From the NCBI GenBank assembly GCA_951640165.1, contig OX621241.1:3606001-3670000 (forward strand): 64,000 nucleotides of DNA, read 5' to 3'. The notes beneath the pieces are model-generated. The model did not search any database. It was not told where the DNA came from and saw only the letters and a program-made list of their open reading frames with translations. Positions 1 through 11,890 of the stretch are shown in pieces; positions within the stretch are counted from its first letter, which is position 1; each line of letters begins with the position of its first letter. Position numbers and translations under genes: made by a program. This stretch comes from Pseudoips prasinana. Taxonomy: Eukaryota; Arthropoda; Insecta; Lepidoptera; Nolidae.

Positions 1-27
1 GGACTCTCATCTATAAGATGAGAGTCC
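1..27. other. Perfect hairpin at window edge
   Basis: Two 12-base arms, ggactctcatct and agatgagagtcc, are exact reverse complements around a 3-base loop (ata). The window begins at this hairpin, so its left context is unknown. It may be one end of a foldback element. No function is assigned. Confidence 0.7.
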
Positions 28-104
28 GGCTAATTGCTTTTATTTATCTGCGTTTCCATGCTTTGAAAGTCACGTCATGTTGTCGGTCCTAATTGCAGTT
101 GTAG

Positions 105-290
105 GGTAGATAGATAGATAGATAACTCTTTATTGATCTCAGATAACTCTCTATAGATAGATAGATAACTATATATTATTTACACCAAGTAAAATAAAAC
201 ATAAAGAACAAGGATGCATTACAGAAATGTACAATTGGCGGCCTTATCACTAAATGTGATCTCTTCCAGACAACCTAGGCAGTATGGAAT
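105..290 (-). repeat. LINE-A 3' UTR fragment, antisense
   Basis: Reads as the reverse complement of the 3' end of the LINE at 40-45 kb. It has a (GATA)n run followed by ctctttattg (reverse of the polyadenylation signal region caataaag), then a block matching 'ggttgtctggaagagat..a.a.tta.cgataag'. This is a 5'-truncated, diverged relic. Confidence 0.7.
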
Positions 291-299
291 AAAAGAGTT

Positions 300-500
300 G
301 CGGTAGAAAGAGAGAAAGAGAGAAAGATAGAAATAATTTTATTTTCATTACAAATACGGAAAATACATTTAATGTGGTACCTATACATTTTATTCATTAT
401 TAATTTTATCCGTACTGGTATGAAAAATGGCCCTATCTCAGCTAGTACTGAATTTCTGCAGTGCTGATCTTCCGATAGGGCCAGTAGGTACTGGAAGCGT
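300..500 (-). repeat. Probable LINE 3' end, antisense
   Basis: On the reverse strand an AT-rich stretch with several AATAAA-like motifs ends in a CT-rich tail (complement of agagaaagagagaaag). The segment also holds an inverted match tggccctatc / gatagggcca. It resembles a retroposon 3' UTR, but I cannot assign a family. Confidence 0.35.
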
Positions 501-1038
501 GATACCAGACGAATTTACATTATAATACTTACAAGCTAAGAAAAAATCCTGGATTGATACAGCATTATAGGTACATAGCTACACTTTAAGATTATTATTA
601 TGATGAAATATAGAACAGAAAAATAGAACCGAACAGAGAGAAAAATTATTTATAACAAAAAATATAAATAACAATTAACGCTCATAACAATACCATTACA
701 CGTAAATAACATACAATCACATTACTCATCACATTATTCATGCATTAATTTAATTTAATTTAATCGATTCATAATATCGATTCTTAATGTCCCTTGGTAG
801 ATGTCAGTGTACAAAAATATTGACAAGGTACCCACTGGTACCATGACTAAAACAGTGAACTTACGCTATAAACTTATACTTAACTTACATACGTCTTTAA
901 GCCTATAAAAAAACAATTAATCGTTTTTCAGAACTGTAAACCTAATGCCATCTAGATAATACAACAAAGTCTGCTTTAGACCACACGACTGAACTAAAAC
1001 TTCAAACGTAACTGGTTATGAGACAAAGAGAGAAAATG
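501..1038. other. AT-rich stretch, nothing recognised
   Basis: No coding pattern, repeat family or RNA gene seen. Confidence 0.5.
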
Positions 1039-1039
1039 A

Positions 1040-1245
1040 CTGCACGTGTGGCGCAGCGGCTAAGACAGTCGCCTCACTGCTTCGTGTCGTAGGTTCGAGT
1101 CCCTCGCCGCACAACTATTTGTGTGACCCAAAAATAGTTATTCTGTGTCTGGGTGTAAATTGTGTCCGTTTATTATATGTTTGTAAAGTACCCCGCGGCA
1201 GAGGGATTAGATTCCCTAGTTCGGGCGCTGTCTCTAAAAAAAACT
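1040..1245 (+). repeat. SINE S3 copy
   Basis: tRNA-like head (gcacgtgtggcgcagcgg as A-box region, ggttcgagtccc as B box), then a middle 'tttgtgtgaccc..tctgggtgtaa' and tail 'gtaaagtaccccgcgg..gattagattccctag' ending in an A run. This is a complete-looking copy. The short ORFs across it are chance. Confidence 0.8.
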
Positions 1246-1735
1246 TTGCGTTTGCTCACTCACACCTCTCACTTTTGCTCCTACAGAAACGTTACTCTCC
1301 CTTTTTTGGGATGGCTACACTGCCGATCGGTTGTCTATCGGAAAAGTGAAAATAAAACATGCAATTTATTAATAATTCGTTGTAATCATAGGAAAATATA
1401 AAGTAGTATAGTGTATTTTCAGTAGGAGGTTTAGAAATCTACGTCGTGAGGAGTACTGTTAACTTACTACGTGGGGGCATTCGTCCTATTAAATACTAGA
1501 ATCTATAGTGATATATATTGATATTTATTTGTAATATATATTGTTGATTGTATTATGTATTACTCTTTAATTTACTAATGTAGCGCTTAAGTACAAATTG
1601 TTACTAACAAATATAGATCATGTAGTCTGCAATAAATTATTTTTATTTTATTTTATTGCGCTCTCGTCACGCATTCACCTGCTTACTCCCCAAGTCAAGC
1701 GCACGTAAAGAAGTTTAACTTAAAAGACTTGACAA
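1246..1735. other. Nothing recognised
   Basis: AT-rich sequence with no convincing gene or repeat. Confidence 0.5.
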
Positions 1736-1974
1736 TCACCGTAGCTTAGTTGGTAGTGCTCCTGCCTACAAAGCTGGTGGTCCTGGGTTCGAATCCCAGT
1801 AAGTGCAAATATTTGTGTGATGAGCACGAATATTTGTTTCTGAGTCATGGATGTTTTCTATGTATATAAGTATTTATCTGTCTATATAAGTATGTATATC
1901 GTCGCCTGGTACCCATAGTACAAGCTTTGCTTAGTTTGGGGCTAGAATGATCTGTGTGACATTGAAAAAAAAAA
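1736..1974 (+). repeat. SINE S1 copy
   Basis: Head 'caccgtagcttagttggtag' with B box 'gggttcgaatccc', body 'gatgagcacgaatatttg', tail 'caagctttgcttagtttggggctag' and an A-rich end. The head looks like a tRNA gene but continues into the SINE body. Confidence 0.85.
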
Positions 1975-3122
1975 GACATCTCAAATTAACATCTGCATCA
2001 CACCCTTTAAAAAGACACACAACTCTAAACTAGAGATCTATCCTAAAAGGTGTGAAATGAGACAATATACGCATCATCAACAACTCCAGATTGTCGACCC
2101 CAAACTATATCAATCACAAATAAATAACACTGAAAGAAATAAACAAAAACAGTGCCGTAAAATATTTAAAGGGATATATCAAATTGTCACATCTCGTGGG
2201 GTGACCGGTACATTTATCGTCCCGTAATCATAATCCATCATACGCTGTTATAAAGTCTCCCGTTAAAAATGAGTCTAGTGTCAAATGTTCGGTGACGGGG
2301 ATTAGGGCGATTCTACCATTTTATAAATATTTTGAAGTTAATCAATTATTCTTTATGTGTAGGATGTATTTTAGTTAGATTTAAAGATAAAAATCATTTA
2401 TTTACATGAAACATGGTTTACAAATTATAGGTGTTGTAATCATTGTTAGGTTTCACATGCTTCGCCATATATATGGCATGTAAATTTTTACAAATAAGTA
2501 GATGACTAAACAATAGGCGAAATAAACTAACGATAAAATTTTCAATTATAAAATTAATGGATTTCTATTATAAAGACAGGAAAGGATTTCTATTATAAAC
2601 AATATTTGAATTAAAATAGTTATTACAGTCGTCAACCTTAGGACTAGAAGGAATAAATTACATAAAAATACATTATTACATTGCTAACATAAGTAAAGCT
2701 AAGTAATTTTCAGTTTATAGTCATCCTATGTAAAAAAATGTAGTAATGTAAATATTTTTCTCTTTTTGGTTTTTTAAGAGTACATCAATTATTATTTGAA
2801 TCATAAAACATTGTAATGTATTTATCCGGTTCAGTTAAATGTTGATTTTCATTGTTATTTCAAAAACGTTTTGGGTCAACAATTTTGGGTCCGCATACAG
2901 TACTTTACTAGAGCTTATGAAACTCATGGAGAATTAATATACAAGCCATAGACCGAATTTTATAAAATATCATGTCCTCCGCAAGGCTGTTAGCAAGGAA
3001 TTCCTAAATTTGATCTGCTAGCGTAAATCGATCGCAGCTTGTTCCCCAGAGCGTGTTCCCCGGATATGACATTAGATTTTAATATAATTTTTTAAATGCT
3101 CCGTTATAATTAATATGTAAGG
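1975..3122. other. AT-rich stretch, nothing recognised
   Basis: About 1.1 kb with no coding signature or repeat I recognise. Confidence 0.5.
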
Positions 3123-3124
3123 TA

Positions 3125-3248
3125 CAGACGCCAGCACATCAAGCTGCCCCAATCTCTCAAAGTTCCCTAATTGAAAGTGAACCTTATGCTTATGTGATAA
3201 AGGTGAAAATATATAAAAGATTGGGGTAGCTGCATGTGCTGGTGTCTG
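3125..3248. mobile_element. MITE M, 124 bp
   Basis: Near-palindromic element starting CAGACGCCAGCACATCAAGC and ending with its imperfect complement GCATGTGCTGGTGTCTG, flanked by TA on both sides. It has no coding capacity. TA duplication and end structure suggest mobilisation by a Tc1/mariner-type transposase (inference). Confidence 0.8.
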
Positions 3249-3250
3249 TA

Positions 3251-4365
3251 CATTGTATACAAAACGTTATAGATATATATTTAATTTAAATTGATGGACA
3301 GGTGATCATGTTACGGAGTAGGTTAGAACCAAACTTTCCTCACTAAAACAGTTAAATTCAGTGGTAGATCAGACTTAAATTCCTTCCTACCATCCTTATT
3401 TTAAGTTTTTCAGTATTTACATGACAATTGTTACAAAAACCATCAAATGTTTATAGCTCTTGGTACCATATTGACTTGAAGTGGCATAGCAACGATCTAA
3501 ATTTTAAATGAACCGAATTTGTGTTTCCTACATAGTACACGGTATCTTTAATCAGACAACTTATTAAACATTGAATGTTTCGAATTGCTTACAGTTGCAC
3601 GACTATCCCAAAAGTATCCAAGTAAATTCGGACTTCAAATTATCAGCCAAATCTTCTAACTTACGGGCTAATTTAACCCTTCATCACCCACAGATAGACA
3701 CATACTAAATATAAATTAGGGTTAAAATGTTTTTATTTCAATGATAACATAATACAAGAATCGAATCCCTACTTACTTTCATTATCTGAAGTAAATGCGG
3801 AGAACATAAGATGTATATGACTTTATGTTACATATCATGTATAAGTAAGGTCAAGTAGGTACCTAATACTATTAGACTCTTAGAACCTAATATAATTAGA
3901 CTCTTAGAACGACACCGTTCCGCCATTGTGCAAAACAATAAAAATAATATCGAAGCCGAACACTGTTTCTTAAGATACAGGTATTTCCCTAGTTTAAGAG
4001 ACAGGGTTCATATTTTGTGTACAGATCTCTGCCTGCAACATGGTTGGTCTCGGAACCAATTTGTAATTAACATAAGTACTCAACAAACCTTGTAACAATT
4101 AGAAAATAAACAAATCTGTAAACTTCCGAAATAAATAAATTATTATTATGATTTAAAAATGGTACAGAATAAACCCGAACCATTTTGTCGATCTAAAGAG
4201 CGCCATAGATGTGTGACCTATGACTGCAATGATTTACAGCCGATATGTCTGTTGTACTCAGCCTCGGAATGTAAGTACAGTCACACGCGGTTACTGTTCT
4301 ATATTAAAATCTTTAATAGTCATGTTATTTAGGCAAGATACCATTATTCTTGAGAGATTGCTCAT
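3251..4365. other. Nothing recognised apart from a short duplication
   Basis: AT-rich. The 16-base string attagactcttagaac occurs twice around 3879-3910, a small local duplication. No gene seen. Confidence 0.5.
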
Positions 4366-4525
4366 TATTTACACACGGCCATCTGATCCCAAAATAAGCA
4401 GGGCTTGTACCTACTATGGAAACCAGATAGCTGATATACTACATACGCTACTTTTCTTTTGTAAATAATTATTTATATAGATAATTACACCCAGACTCAG
4501 GACAAACAGATATGTTCATTTTTCA
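4366..4525 (-). repeat. SINE S2, 5'-truncated
   Basis: Reverse-strand S2 tail and body: 'ggccatctgatcccaaa', 'ctatggaaaccagata', 'acacccagactcaggacaaa'. The tRNA-like head is missing. Confidence 0.75.
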
Positions 4526-4562
4526 GACACGACGACGTGGAGTATAAAATTTGGAACAGGAG

Positions 4563-4704
4563 AAGGAGGGTAGAAAGCTAATATATTTATATAATAGGCA
4601 TTAAAAGTAAATTATTTTAATATCACACACACAAAGGAGGGTAGAAAGCTAATATATTTATATAATAGGCATTAAAAGTAAATTATTTTAATATCACACA
4701 CACA
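4563..4704. repeat. Perfect 71-bp tandem duplication
   Basis: The unit starting aaggagggtagaaagctaat and ending in a cacaca run is repeated once with no differences that I can see (4563-4633 and 4634-4704). This is a very recent duplication or an assembly feature. Confidence 0.9.
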
Positions 4705-5302
4705 CTAGTATGTTTTTGCAAACTGACAAACTGAGTGTCAAAACTAAGAACAAATTAATATTATGTGTCTATATATATCTATTATCTATTTGTTTTGTCT
4801 TTAACAATAGAATCTTAATAGTCGAATCTCCAACAACTGCGATCTCTAGTCAACATAAATAGTTCTAAGAATCAGTCCACCGACTTTCCTTAGTAATATT
4901 TGTTATCATACCTTATAAGGCACAATTATAACATCAGACCCTCTTACTGAACATTAATAACCATTATCACCATTTTTCCTGTCGTAATCTAATCTGTACC
5001 ACAATGGGGACTTTCCCCCCGCATGCGCATGTCAAGTAGAATTCTTGACGTGAGAAAGTTCGAGATAAGTCAAATGACCGTTAATGCTGTATTTAGATAA
5101 ACTTTATTGTTCGGCTTCCGTGAACTTACGGCCAGTGATGTGTCGCAATGTTACATACATACTTAACTTATGTTATGTGTTTTGTAAGTTGACTATGTGT
5201 TGTAATACTTACTAATTGGACTGCATGTGTTTAGTAGTAGACTTCAGTGGCTTTATGAACCATTTGCAATTGATTTTTTGATATTCTTTGTTTTAAAAAA
5301 GA
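4705..5302. other. Nothing recognised
   Basis: No coding or repeat pattern identified. Confidence 0.5.
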
Positions 5303-5395
5303 CAACGCCTGCATTAGGGAATCTTATCCCTGTGTCGCGGGGTACTTTACAAACAGATAATTATAATAGACGGACACAAGTTGCATCATCATACA
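5303..5395 (-). repeat. SINE S3 tail fragment
   Basis: Reverse complement of the S3 tail: 'gacaacgcctgcattaggga', 'cgcggggtactttacaaac', 'agacggacaca'. Head absent. Confidence 0.7.
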
Positions 5396-5481
5396 ATTAG
5401 ACTTGGAATAACTAAATGAGGATCACTTATTTAATAGTTCTGAGTCTAATTATGCTTCGTGGTCGTGAATTATGTTGTATA

Positions 5482-5712
5482 TGTTTGCTGTGTGGTAACG
5501 GCATAGAATATCATCACCCCATCTCATCCCGTGGGGGCGTAGAAATCGACCGAGGGAATAACTACCAGAGAACGGGCAGCAGCGTTATTCTGTGAACTAT
5601 GACCACCAAACTGCGATCGCCAACCCGTCTGCCAAGCGTGGCGATTATGGCATATCCCCCAATTCTTTGGGGATGGTTTTGTCCAGCAGTGGACGTGCTT
5701 TAGCTTCAGCTA
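5482..5712 (+). repeat. K repeat copy
   Basis: Contains 'gctgtgtggtaacggc', 'ccgtgggggcgtagaaatcg', 'gccaagcgtggcgattatgg' and 'gtccagcagtggacgt'. The last block is shared with the 3' end of the R LINE family, suggesting that K is a short element with an R-like 3' end (inference). The ORF across it is incidental. Confidence 0.75.
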
Positions 5713-5967
5713 CTACTACGTACACTGCTGGTCAGATCCCTAATGCCACCATGAATTTGTTTGTTAAAGTTAGCATATTTAGCCTAAAGTCATCATGAAT
5801 ATGTTTGTTAAAGTCAGGATATTTCCTTAGTGCGCTGCGGTGCAGTGCTTTTAGTGCTTCGTAGGGCAATAGAAACGAGCGAGTGCTCAAGTTGTCTAGC
5901 AAATAAAACTACAAGCAAAGTACCAACGTCCTCCATGACCCTTTGTTTGCATTTTTATCGAAATGTA

Positions 5968-6098
5968 CAGACTTCAGTACATCAAGCTAACCCAATCTGT
6001 CAAATTTCACCAATTGAAAGTGAACCTTATACTTATGTGATAAGAAAATCTATAAAATAAATTTGACAGATTGGGGTAGCTGGATGTGCTGGCGTCTG
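5968..6098. mobile_element. MITE M, 131 bp
   Basis: Same foldback element as 3125-3248, with ends cagacttcagtacatcaagc and gctggatgtgctggcgtctg, between TA dinucleotides. Confidence 0.8.
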
Positions 6099-6100
6099 TA

Positions 6101-6725
6101 CATAAAAGTAACAGTGATCAGTCTTAAAAAATATAGCCCTGTCCATGGTTTTCATGAGATAAAACCAAATTCAAAGCATTTAGCTCTACAAAACATAAAC
6201 TTCATGCATCTTTTATGTAATCCAAGACACAACAACATACCAGTGATGCATCAGCAGTCAATCAAAAATAAAAACGATATTCAAATTCCCATGCAACCCT
6301 GGACATTTACAAAACCCCTTCAGATCACACGGATATTATAATTAAAATATTAGATAACAAAGGAAACTAGATCTATGGACAATAGGCACCCAAACGTCTG
6401 TCCCTATTCACCCCTTCTACATATGAAAAGAATGAAGAGGCGTAACTTCAAAGTTGATCATTTATCTGTCAGCCAACCGTGTAAATTGTGAAAAGTAGTT
6501 GTTTTGTGAAGTTTTTAGATGCTTAATGCATCTATTAAGCGTAACATTAGTAGTATTACGAGTAAGTGAGCCCTTTCAGTGGGCCCAAATACGCGTTTTG
6601 GAGGAGAAGCGAAAAGTTGAACTCGATAATAAAAAATACAATTATAATAATAATATCCTATTCACACTACAACTTCTATCAACCACGCCAATAGGCCCGT
6701 CAATTTACGTTGTATATTATTTGTG
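6101..6725. other. Nothing recognised
   Basis: Short ORFs only. None shows a family motif. Confidence 0.45.
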
Positions 6726-6726
6726 T

Positions 6727-7060
6727 ACTAGCTGTGCCCCGCGGTTTTACCCGCGTTAAACTTTATAAATTATCACAGCTCCTCCCCCGTAGGTGATGGC
6801 GTGATAATATGTAGCCCGTAGATAATATGTTGACCCGACCTCTTAGTAATATTCATGCAAAATTTTAAGCAAATCCATGGAGTACTTTTTGAGTTTAGCC
6901 CGGACATACATACGGACAAAACAGACACACAGACAAAAATTCTAAAAACTATATTTTTGGCTTCGATATCGAATGTAGATCACGCCCCAAGTATTCTTTA
7001 AAAAAAAATTCAATGTACAGTTTTGACTTTCCTACGATTTTATTATATGTATAGATGTAT
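6727..7060 (+). repeat. T repeat fragment
   Basis: Begins ctagctgtgccccgcggttt and shares over 300 bp with 11095-11400, including 'cagctcctcccccgtaggtg', 'gtagatcacgccccaagtat' and 'cagttttgactttcctacga'. This is a common lepidopteran dispersed sequence, and I am not certain which element class it comes from. Confidence 0.65.
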
Positions 7061-7084
7061 AGATAATGCTTTACAGTGTTGTAC

Positions 7085-7215
7085 CTATGCATTTATAAGC
7101 TACGATAGCTTACCAACGCGCCCGATGTTAAGCTATCGCAGCCATCAGCCTTCCATGGCAAACTTGGCCAACTTTATGGCCGATGGCCAGCTGATCGTAT
7201 TTCATGTATGGAAAG
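7085..7215. repeat. Stem-forming repeat
   Basis: The arms agctacgatagctta (7098-7112) and taagctatcgcagc (7129-7142) pair with one mismatch around a GC-rich loop. Further right, 'gatggccagctgatcgta' complements part of the same region. It looks like the folded end of a small element. Confidence 0.45.
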
Positions 7216-8117
7216 TTAAGCTTTTTTCGTGTATTTTGTTAATGATAATGTTTTGCAAGTAGTTTAATTACCTGAGCAAACTAAGCTTCTCAAGTTACGT
7301 TCATTATTTATGTTACACCTTTTATAATAGCAAAGAAAGAAGTAGTTAGAAGACGGCTATAAATGTAATATATTATATTTATTCAGCTCTTTGATATACA
7401 CAGAACTTGTAGTAATTACATTTCAGTAACAAATATAAAAATAAAAGCAGTGTTATATAATAAAAACCTATTTATAGTTTTTTCTAGGATAACTTAGTCC
7501 ATCCGTCAGTTATGTAACGCGGATATTATTCATTAATAACCTTGTACCCATATAATGACAACTATATTATCGCTCTATAAATAATCCTATCCAAGTACAT
7601 CACAATACAACCAGACACTCAAGTTCGTAATCATAACTAATACCCTCCATTTCAAACAAAACCAATTCATTACTATAATTCATTCAAATAATCAACGGAT
7701 CGAAACTACGAGATCTCATAGATCATGCACACAATTTATACATTCTTGTGTCCATACAATGCGTTGTGAGGTTTTGAAGCAGCATTTAAATTAAAGATTA
7801 ATCTATATGAGAAAATAAGTCCTTAGATCACTGACCTCGTTGTGAAAAGGCCCAATTTGGATATATTCAACAGGGATTAAGGTCGGGGTACATTGAGTGG
7901 ACTTTAGGACAAGTTCACTGCATGTGGCATATGTAATGTGTAGAAAGTGTAGCTGACTCGTAATGAGAACCCACATGATTACTAAGGTACCATGTGGGTT
8001 TTGCCCACATTTCAACACACTACCAGATATAAGAGTGGTAGAATTCATATGCAGGAAAATTATTAATTATTAGAAAATAATAGTACAATCGTTCCAAATG
8101 TCTTGTTTAATATATAT
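7216..8117. other. Nothing recognised
   Basis: AT-rich, short chance ORFs only. Confidence 0.45.
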
Positions 8118-8262
8118 GCTTCGGAAAGCACGTAAAGCCATCGGTCTTGTACCTGACCTCTTTCCGGTCATGTCGCTAGTCGTCCCATCGGATCATGAGA
8201 GCGATGGAGTAGAAAGTGCCCCTGTGTTTGCGCACACACTTATGTATTTTAAAATAACAACT
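8118..8262 (+). repeat. SINE S4 fragment
   Basis: Contains 'ggaaagcacgtaaagccatc', 'acctgacctctttccggtc', 'tcccatcggatcatgagag' and 'tgtgtttgcgcacacac', the S4 body in opposite orientation to the copies at 39, 45 and 49 kb. Confidence 0.7.
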
Positions 8263-8361
8263 GCAATCTAACACCGCGGACGGTAATACAAATAAATTAG
8301 CATAGCACGCATTTGTATATCAAATTACCTAGCGTCGCTTGAGAATGAAACCAAGTATGAC

Positions 8362-8566
8362 GCATTTTGCTGTGCGGCTGCCGGCATCGAATATCACCAC
8401 CCCAGCTCACCCCAGGGGGAGTGCAGAAATCATCTCGAGGGATTATATACCAGGGAACGGGCTCTGTCAGTACTATGGCCATCATACTGTGGTCTCTGCC
8501 AAAGGTGTTGATTATGATATATCCACTCATTCTTGTGGGAAGCATTCGGCTGACATGACTAAATAA
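8362..8566 (+). repeat. K repeat copy
   Basis: Diverged K: 'gctgtgcggctgccggc', 'ccaccccagctcacccca', ending 'cggctgacatgac'. ORFs on both strands here are by-products. Confidence 0.65.
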
Positions 8567-9195
8567 TCATCATATCCTAATAAAATTTGGCAAAATAATT
8601 TCTCAGAATAATTAATAAAATTGTCATTCATGTCCTCCGTCAGAAATGTGAACGAAACGATACCGCGATCTATTTCAGCAGTAACACCACCTAGTGATAC
8701 GGAGTGTGAGACTTTTGCATATATTGATGTAACAGACAGATTTATTAGAGATTTCAGCGATAAAGCCGCCAATGCATTAAAATAAGCTGATCTCCTTGTT
8801 TGTATCCATTGATTTCTTTTTGCAATAAAGTGTACTTATTCTGCTTCTTATCTCACAGAAGGCGACGTGTACCCGAATGTGCCACAACCTAATCTTAGTT
8901 TTATAAAGAAAGGTTAAACGTTATAAACGGGTCCCTCACACATTATTATGTAAAGTAGGTGCAAACAATGAGATAAGAATAAAGATGGCCGTACGTGAAA
9001 GAACGTGGTCACCCGACTTACTTATTGTCTATGGCCGGGGTGTAGCCATGACTCACGCACGGAGATGAACATTCTTTTAGAATACTATGGAAAAGATCTA
9101 ATTGAAATAGGGTTATATACTTATTGTGGGTACGTGGGTACTTACTTATACAAGGTATAACTTTCATACCTCGCTATTACTATTTACTATTATAC
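8567..9195. other. Nothing recognised
   Basis: No recognisable coding or repeat content. Confidence 0.45.
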
Positions 9196-9330
9196 TATTG
9201 TGCTGCCCGCATCCAGCGGCTTCCCCCGACCAGTGCAAGATCGTCGGTCTACCTTGCGTCCACCACAGCGTGGGCTGGCCCCCTACGCTGTCACCTCAGG
9301 TAATGTACTGGCCGAATACCAGGTGTACAT
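9196..9330 (-). repeat. R LINE tail fragment
   Basis: 'gctgcccgcatccagcggct' and 'cgtcggtctaccttgcgtcc' match the reverse-strand R pol C-terminus seen best at 37726-38080. Too short and damaged to code. Confidence 0.6.
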
Positions 9331-9354
9331 AGCTTTAATTATATAAGTGTTAAT

Positions 9355-9412
9355 ACATACATTGACTCACGCCTGTTTAACAGAGGGGTAGGCAGAGACA
9401 GCGGAGACAACG
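9355..9412 (-). repeat. LINE-B 3' terminal fragment
   Basis: 'gactcacgcctgttt' followed by 'ggggtaggcagagaca' matches the extreme 3' end of the LINE-B relic at 50940-51000. Confidence 0.6.
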
Positions 9413-9527
9413 TGTAACTTTAATAGTGGACAAAACTTAAAGAGCTCAATTTACAAATGAAACTGATTAATGTGCAGCACATCAATATGCAAAATACATA
9501 AATAAATAATAATGACCTCCTGGTTGA

Positions 9528-9785
9528 ATTTGGAACACGGTGGCTAGTTTCCATAGAGACTAGCCTATTCTGGGGAACATAATATAGTGCACAAGTGTGT
9601 GCGCAAACAGAGGGACACTTTCTAATCCATCACTCTTATGATCCGATAGGATGAATAGCGATACGACCGGAAAGACCGATGACTTTACGTGCTCTCCTAG
9701 GCTCTTTGGCGTGGGTTTAATACCGCGAACTGCTAATGAGAAAGTTTTTTTGGACATAATCTCATAATACATTTCTAGAAGTCCC
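9528..9785 (-). repeat. SINE S4 copy, diverged
   Basis: 'agactagcctattctgggga', 'cacaagtgtgtgcgcaaaca', 'gactttacgtgctctcctag'. Lacks a clear tRNA-like head. Confidence 0.6.
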
Positions 9786-9894
9786 ATAGTAAGTATAATT
9801 GTTTGGACATCGATTGATCAATCCAAATTAATAACTCTATGTTTTGGCTACTTCCACAGATAATATCAGCATTCCAAAGGACAGTTTTTACTTG

Positions 9895-10152
9895 AATAAT
9901 AATAATAATATCTTGGGACAATATCACACAGATCATCATAGCCCCAAACTAAGCAAAGCTTGTACTATGGGTACCAGGCGACGATATACATACTTATATA
10001 GATAGATAAATACTTAAATACATATAAAACATCCATGACTCAGAAACAAATATTCGTGCTCATCACACAAATATTTGCACTTACCGGGATTCGAACCCAG
10101 GACCACCAGCTTCGTAGGCAGGAGCACTACCAACTAGGCTACGGTGACCGTC
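9895..10152 (-). repeat. SINE S1 copy
   Basis: Complete reverse-strand copy: (AAT)n tail, 'ccccaaactaagcaaagctt', then the B box complement 'gggattcgaaccc', ending 'aactaggctacggtgaccg'. Confidence 0.85.
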
Positions 10153-10245
10153 AAATATTCGATGTTTATAATATTCGAATATCTTTACTAGTATCCCCAA
10201 TGACAACCATGTGTAATAATTCTACAGTAACATTTGGAAACCATA

Positions 10246-10892
10246 AGTTAAAAAATCCGGCCAAGTCCGTGTCGGACAAGTGAACCGACGGTTACTTACT
10301 TATTTATATTATGAATTTTTTTTTGAAATCATAAAGTTAAGTTATAGTTAAAACGTAAAATGGAACTTCCATTGTAACTATATAAAATTTTGCAATTTTT
10401 ATTATGCATCACTCATTTTTCTATGCGGAAAAAATACTTTTATCAATGAATTAAAATGTCTTTTTCAGGCTTATCAACCCGTAATTATTTGTATAGATTT
10501 AGTAGCCGATTATGTTTACATTCGAAATAAGTCATTGTTAGTACTTAATTAATTGAGCAATGTTTTTAATTCTTATTTTAGCGGACCTATAACTCTCCAC
10601 CCAATTATTTTGGATGGCAATATGCACGTACATAATATTCGGAGCAGCATCCTGATAATGCACAGTCCTGCTACAGACAGGACTGTTCATTTTCATTTCA
10701 TTTACTGCAATATGGAAGCCGATGGAGTGAAAACCACTTGTCCGAGCTTCAGCAAACATGGCCGAAGCACAACTACGTCATGGCAGCCGCAAATGCAGAT
10801 GCTAGAGAAGTTATCAAGATACACCGCTGTGACAAACATACGGATAAAGTAGCAGTCCTTTAACAATTTCGTTACGGAACTCTAAGACCTAT
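10246..10892 (-). repeat. P repeat copy, diverged
   Basis: Begins 'aaaaatccggccaagtccgt' and ends 'cgttacggaactc', the reverse of the P repeat at 46852-47452. The 99-residue ORF inside shows no motif I recognise. Confidence 0.5.
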
Positions 10893-11094
10893 TTTATGAG
10901 CGTATAACAAACTTACCCATTCTTCCTCAGCATGACATCTTCGACTTTTATTAGTCATTGTCAGGAGCAATAAAACAATAATTACAATCTATTGTGAACT
11001 ATGAAAGACTACGGATGGTGAACGCGAAAATTGGGAACATATGTCCAACACGCTGTGATGACGAGATGACTTGTTAAATTTTAAAAGATACACT

Positions 11095-11420
11095 GATAGC
11101 CCGCGGTTTTACCCATGTTAAATTTTATATATTATTACAGCTCCTCCCCCGTAGGTGATAGCGTGATAATATGTAGCCTATATGTTGACCCAACCTCTTA
11201 GTAATATTCATGCGAATTTGAAGTAAATCCATGCAGTACTTTTTGAGTTTAGCCCGGACATACATACAGACAAACAGACAAAAATTCTAAAAAGTATATT
11301 TTTGGCTTTGATATCGAGTGTAGATCACGCCCCAAGTATCCTTTTTTTTAAATATTCAATGTACAGTTTTGACTTTCCTACGATTTTATTGTATGTATGT
11401 ATATATATATATATATATAT
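11095..11420 (+). repeat. T repeat fragment plus (TA)n
   Basis: Second copy of the 6727-7060 sequence. It begins near 'gcccgcggttttacccatg' and ends after 'cctacgattttattgtatgt' in a TA microsatellite. Confidence 0.65.
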
Positions 11421-11712
11421 TATAAAGAACTAGAGATCGCACTTGTTCGAAATTCAGCCATTAAGGTTCTATTCAAGTCAAAGATTACAGACACTAAAGA
11501 CACATACTGTTCTCACTGAGTTTGTCATCTCGCCTCAGTATACCAGTGTATCAAAAGCATGTTAGTGTGTGTAATGTAATATTTTTAATAATTTAGTGCA
11601 TATTGTATAAATATATTAGCTTGCTGCCCTCCTTCTCCATATGAACTTTAACTGTTCCGAATTGCATAATCCTCCGTTCAAACAAACAACACCAAATGTT
11701 TTTACTATCATC

Positions 11713-11890
11713 ATCATCATATCAGCCGAAAGACGTCCACTGCTGGACAAAGGCCTCCCCCAAAGATCTCCACAATTGCCGGTCTTGCGCTATCCGCAAC
11801 CAGCGACCCGCTCAAGATCATCGGTCCATCTTGTAGGGGGCCTGCCCACGCTGCGCCTTCCGGTTCGTGGTCGCCACTCAAGAACCGTTC
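11713..11890 (-). repeat. R LINE 3' fragment
   Basis: Starts with (ATC)n then 'cagccgaaagacgtccactg' and continues through the pol C-terminal codons read on the reverse strand. Truncated at the left end of pol. The 137-residue plus-strand ORF over it is chance. Confidence 0.7.

Noticed and set aside
1736..1810. tRNA-like sequence with A and B boxes (also at about 27590, 38980, 59125 and others)
   Set aside because: Each continues into the same SINE body and tail and occurs many times with mutations. These are SINE heads, not tRNA genes.
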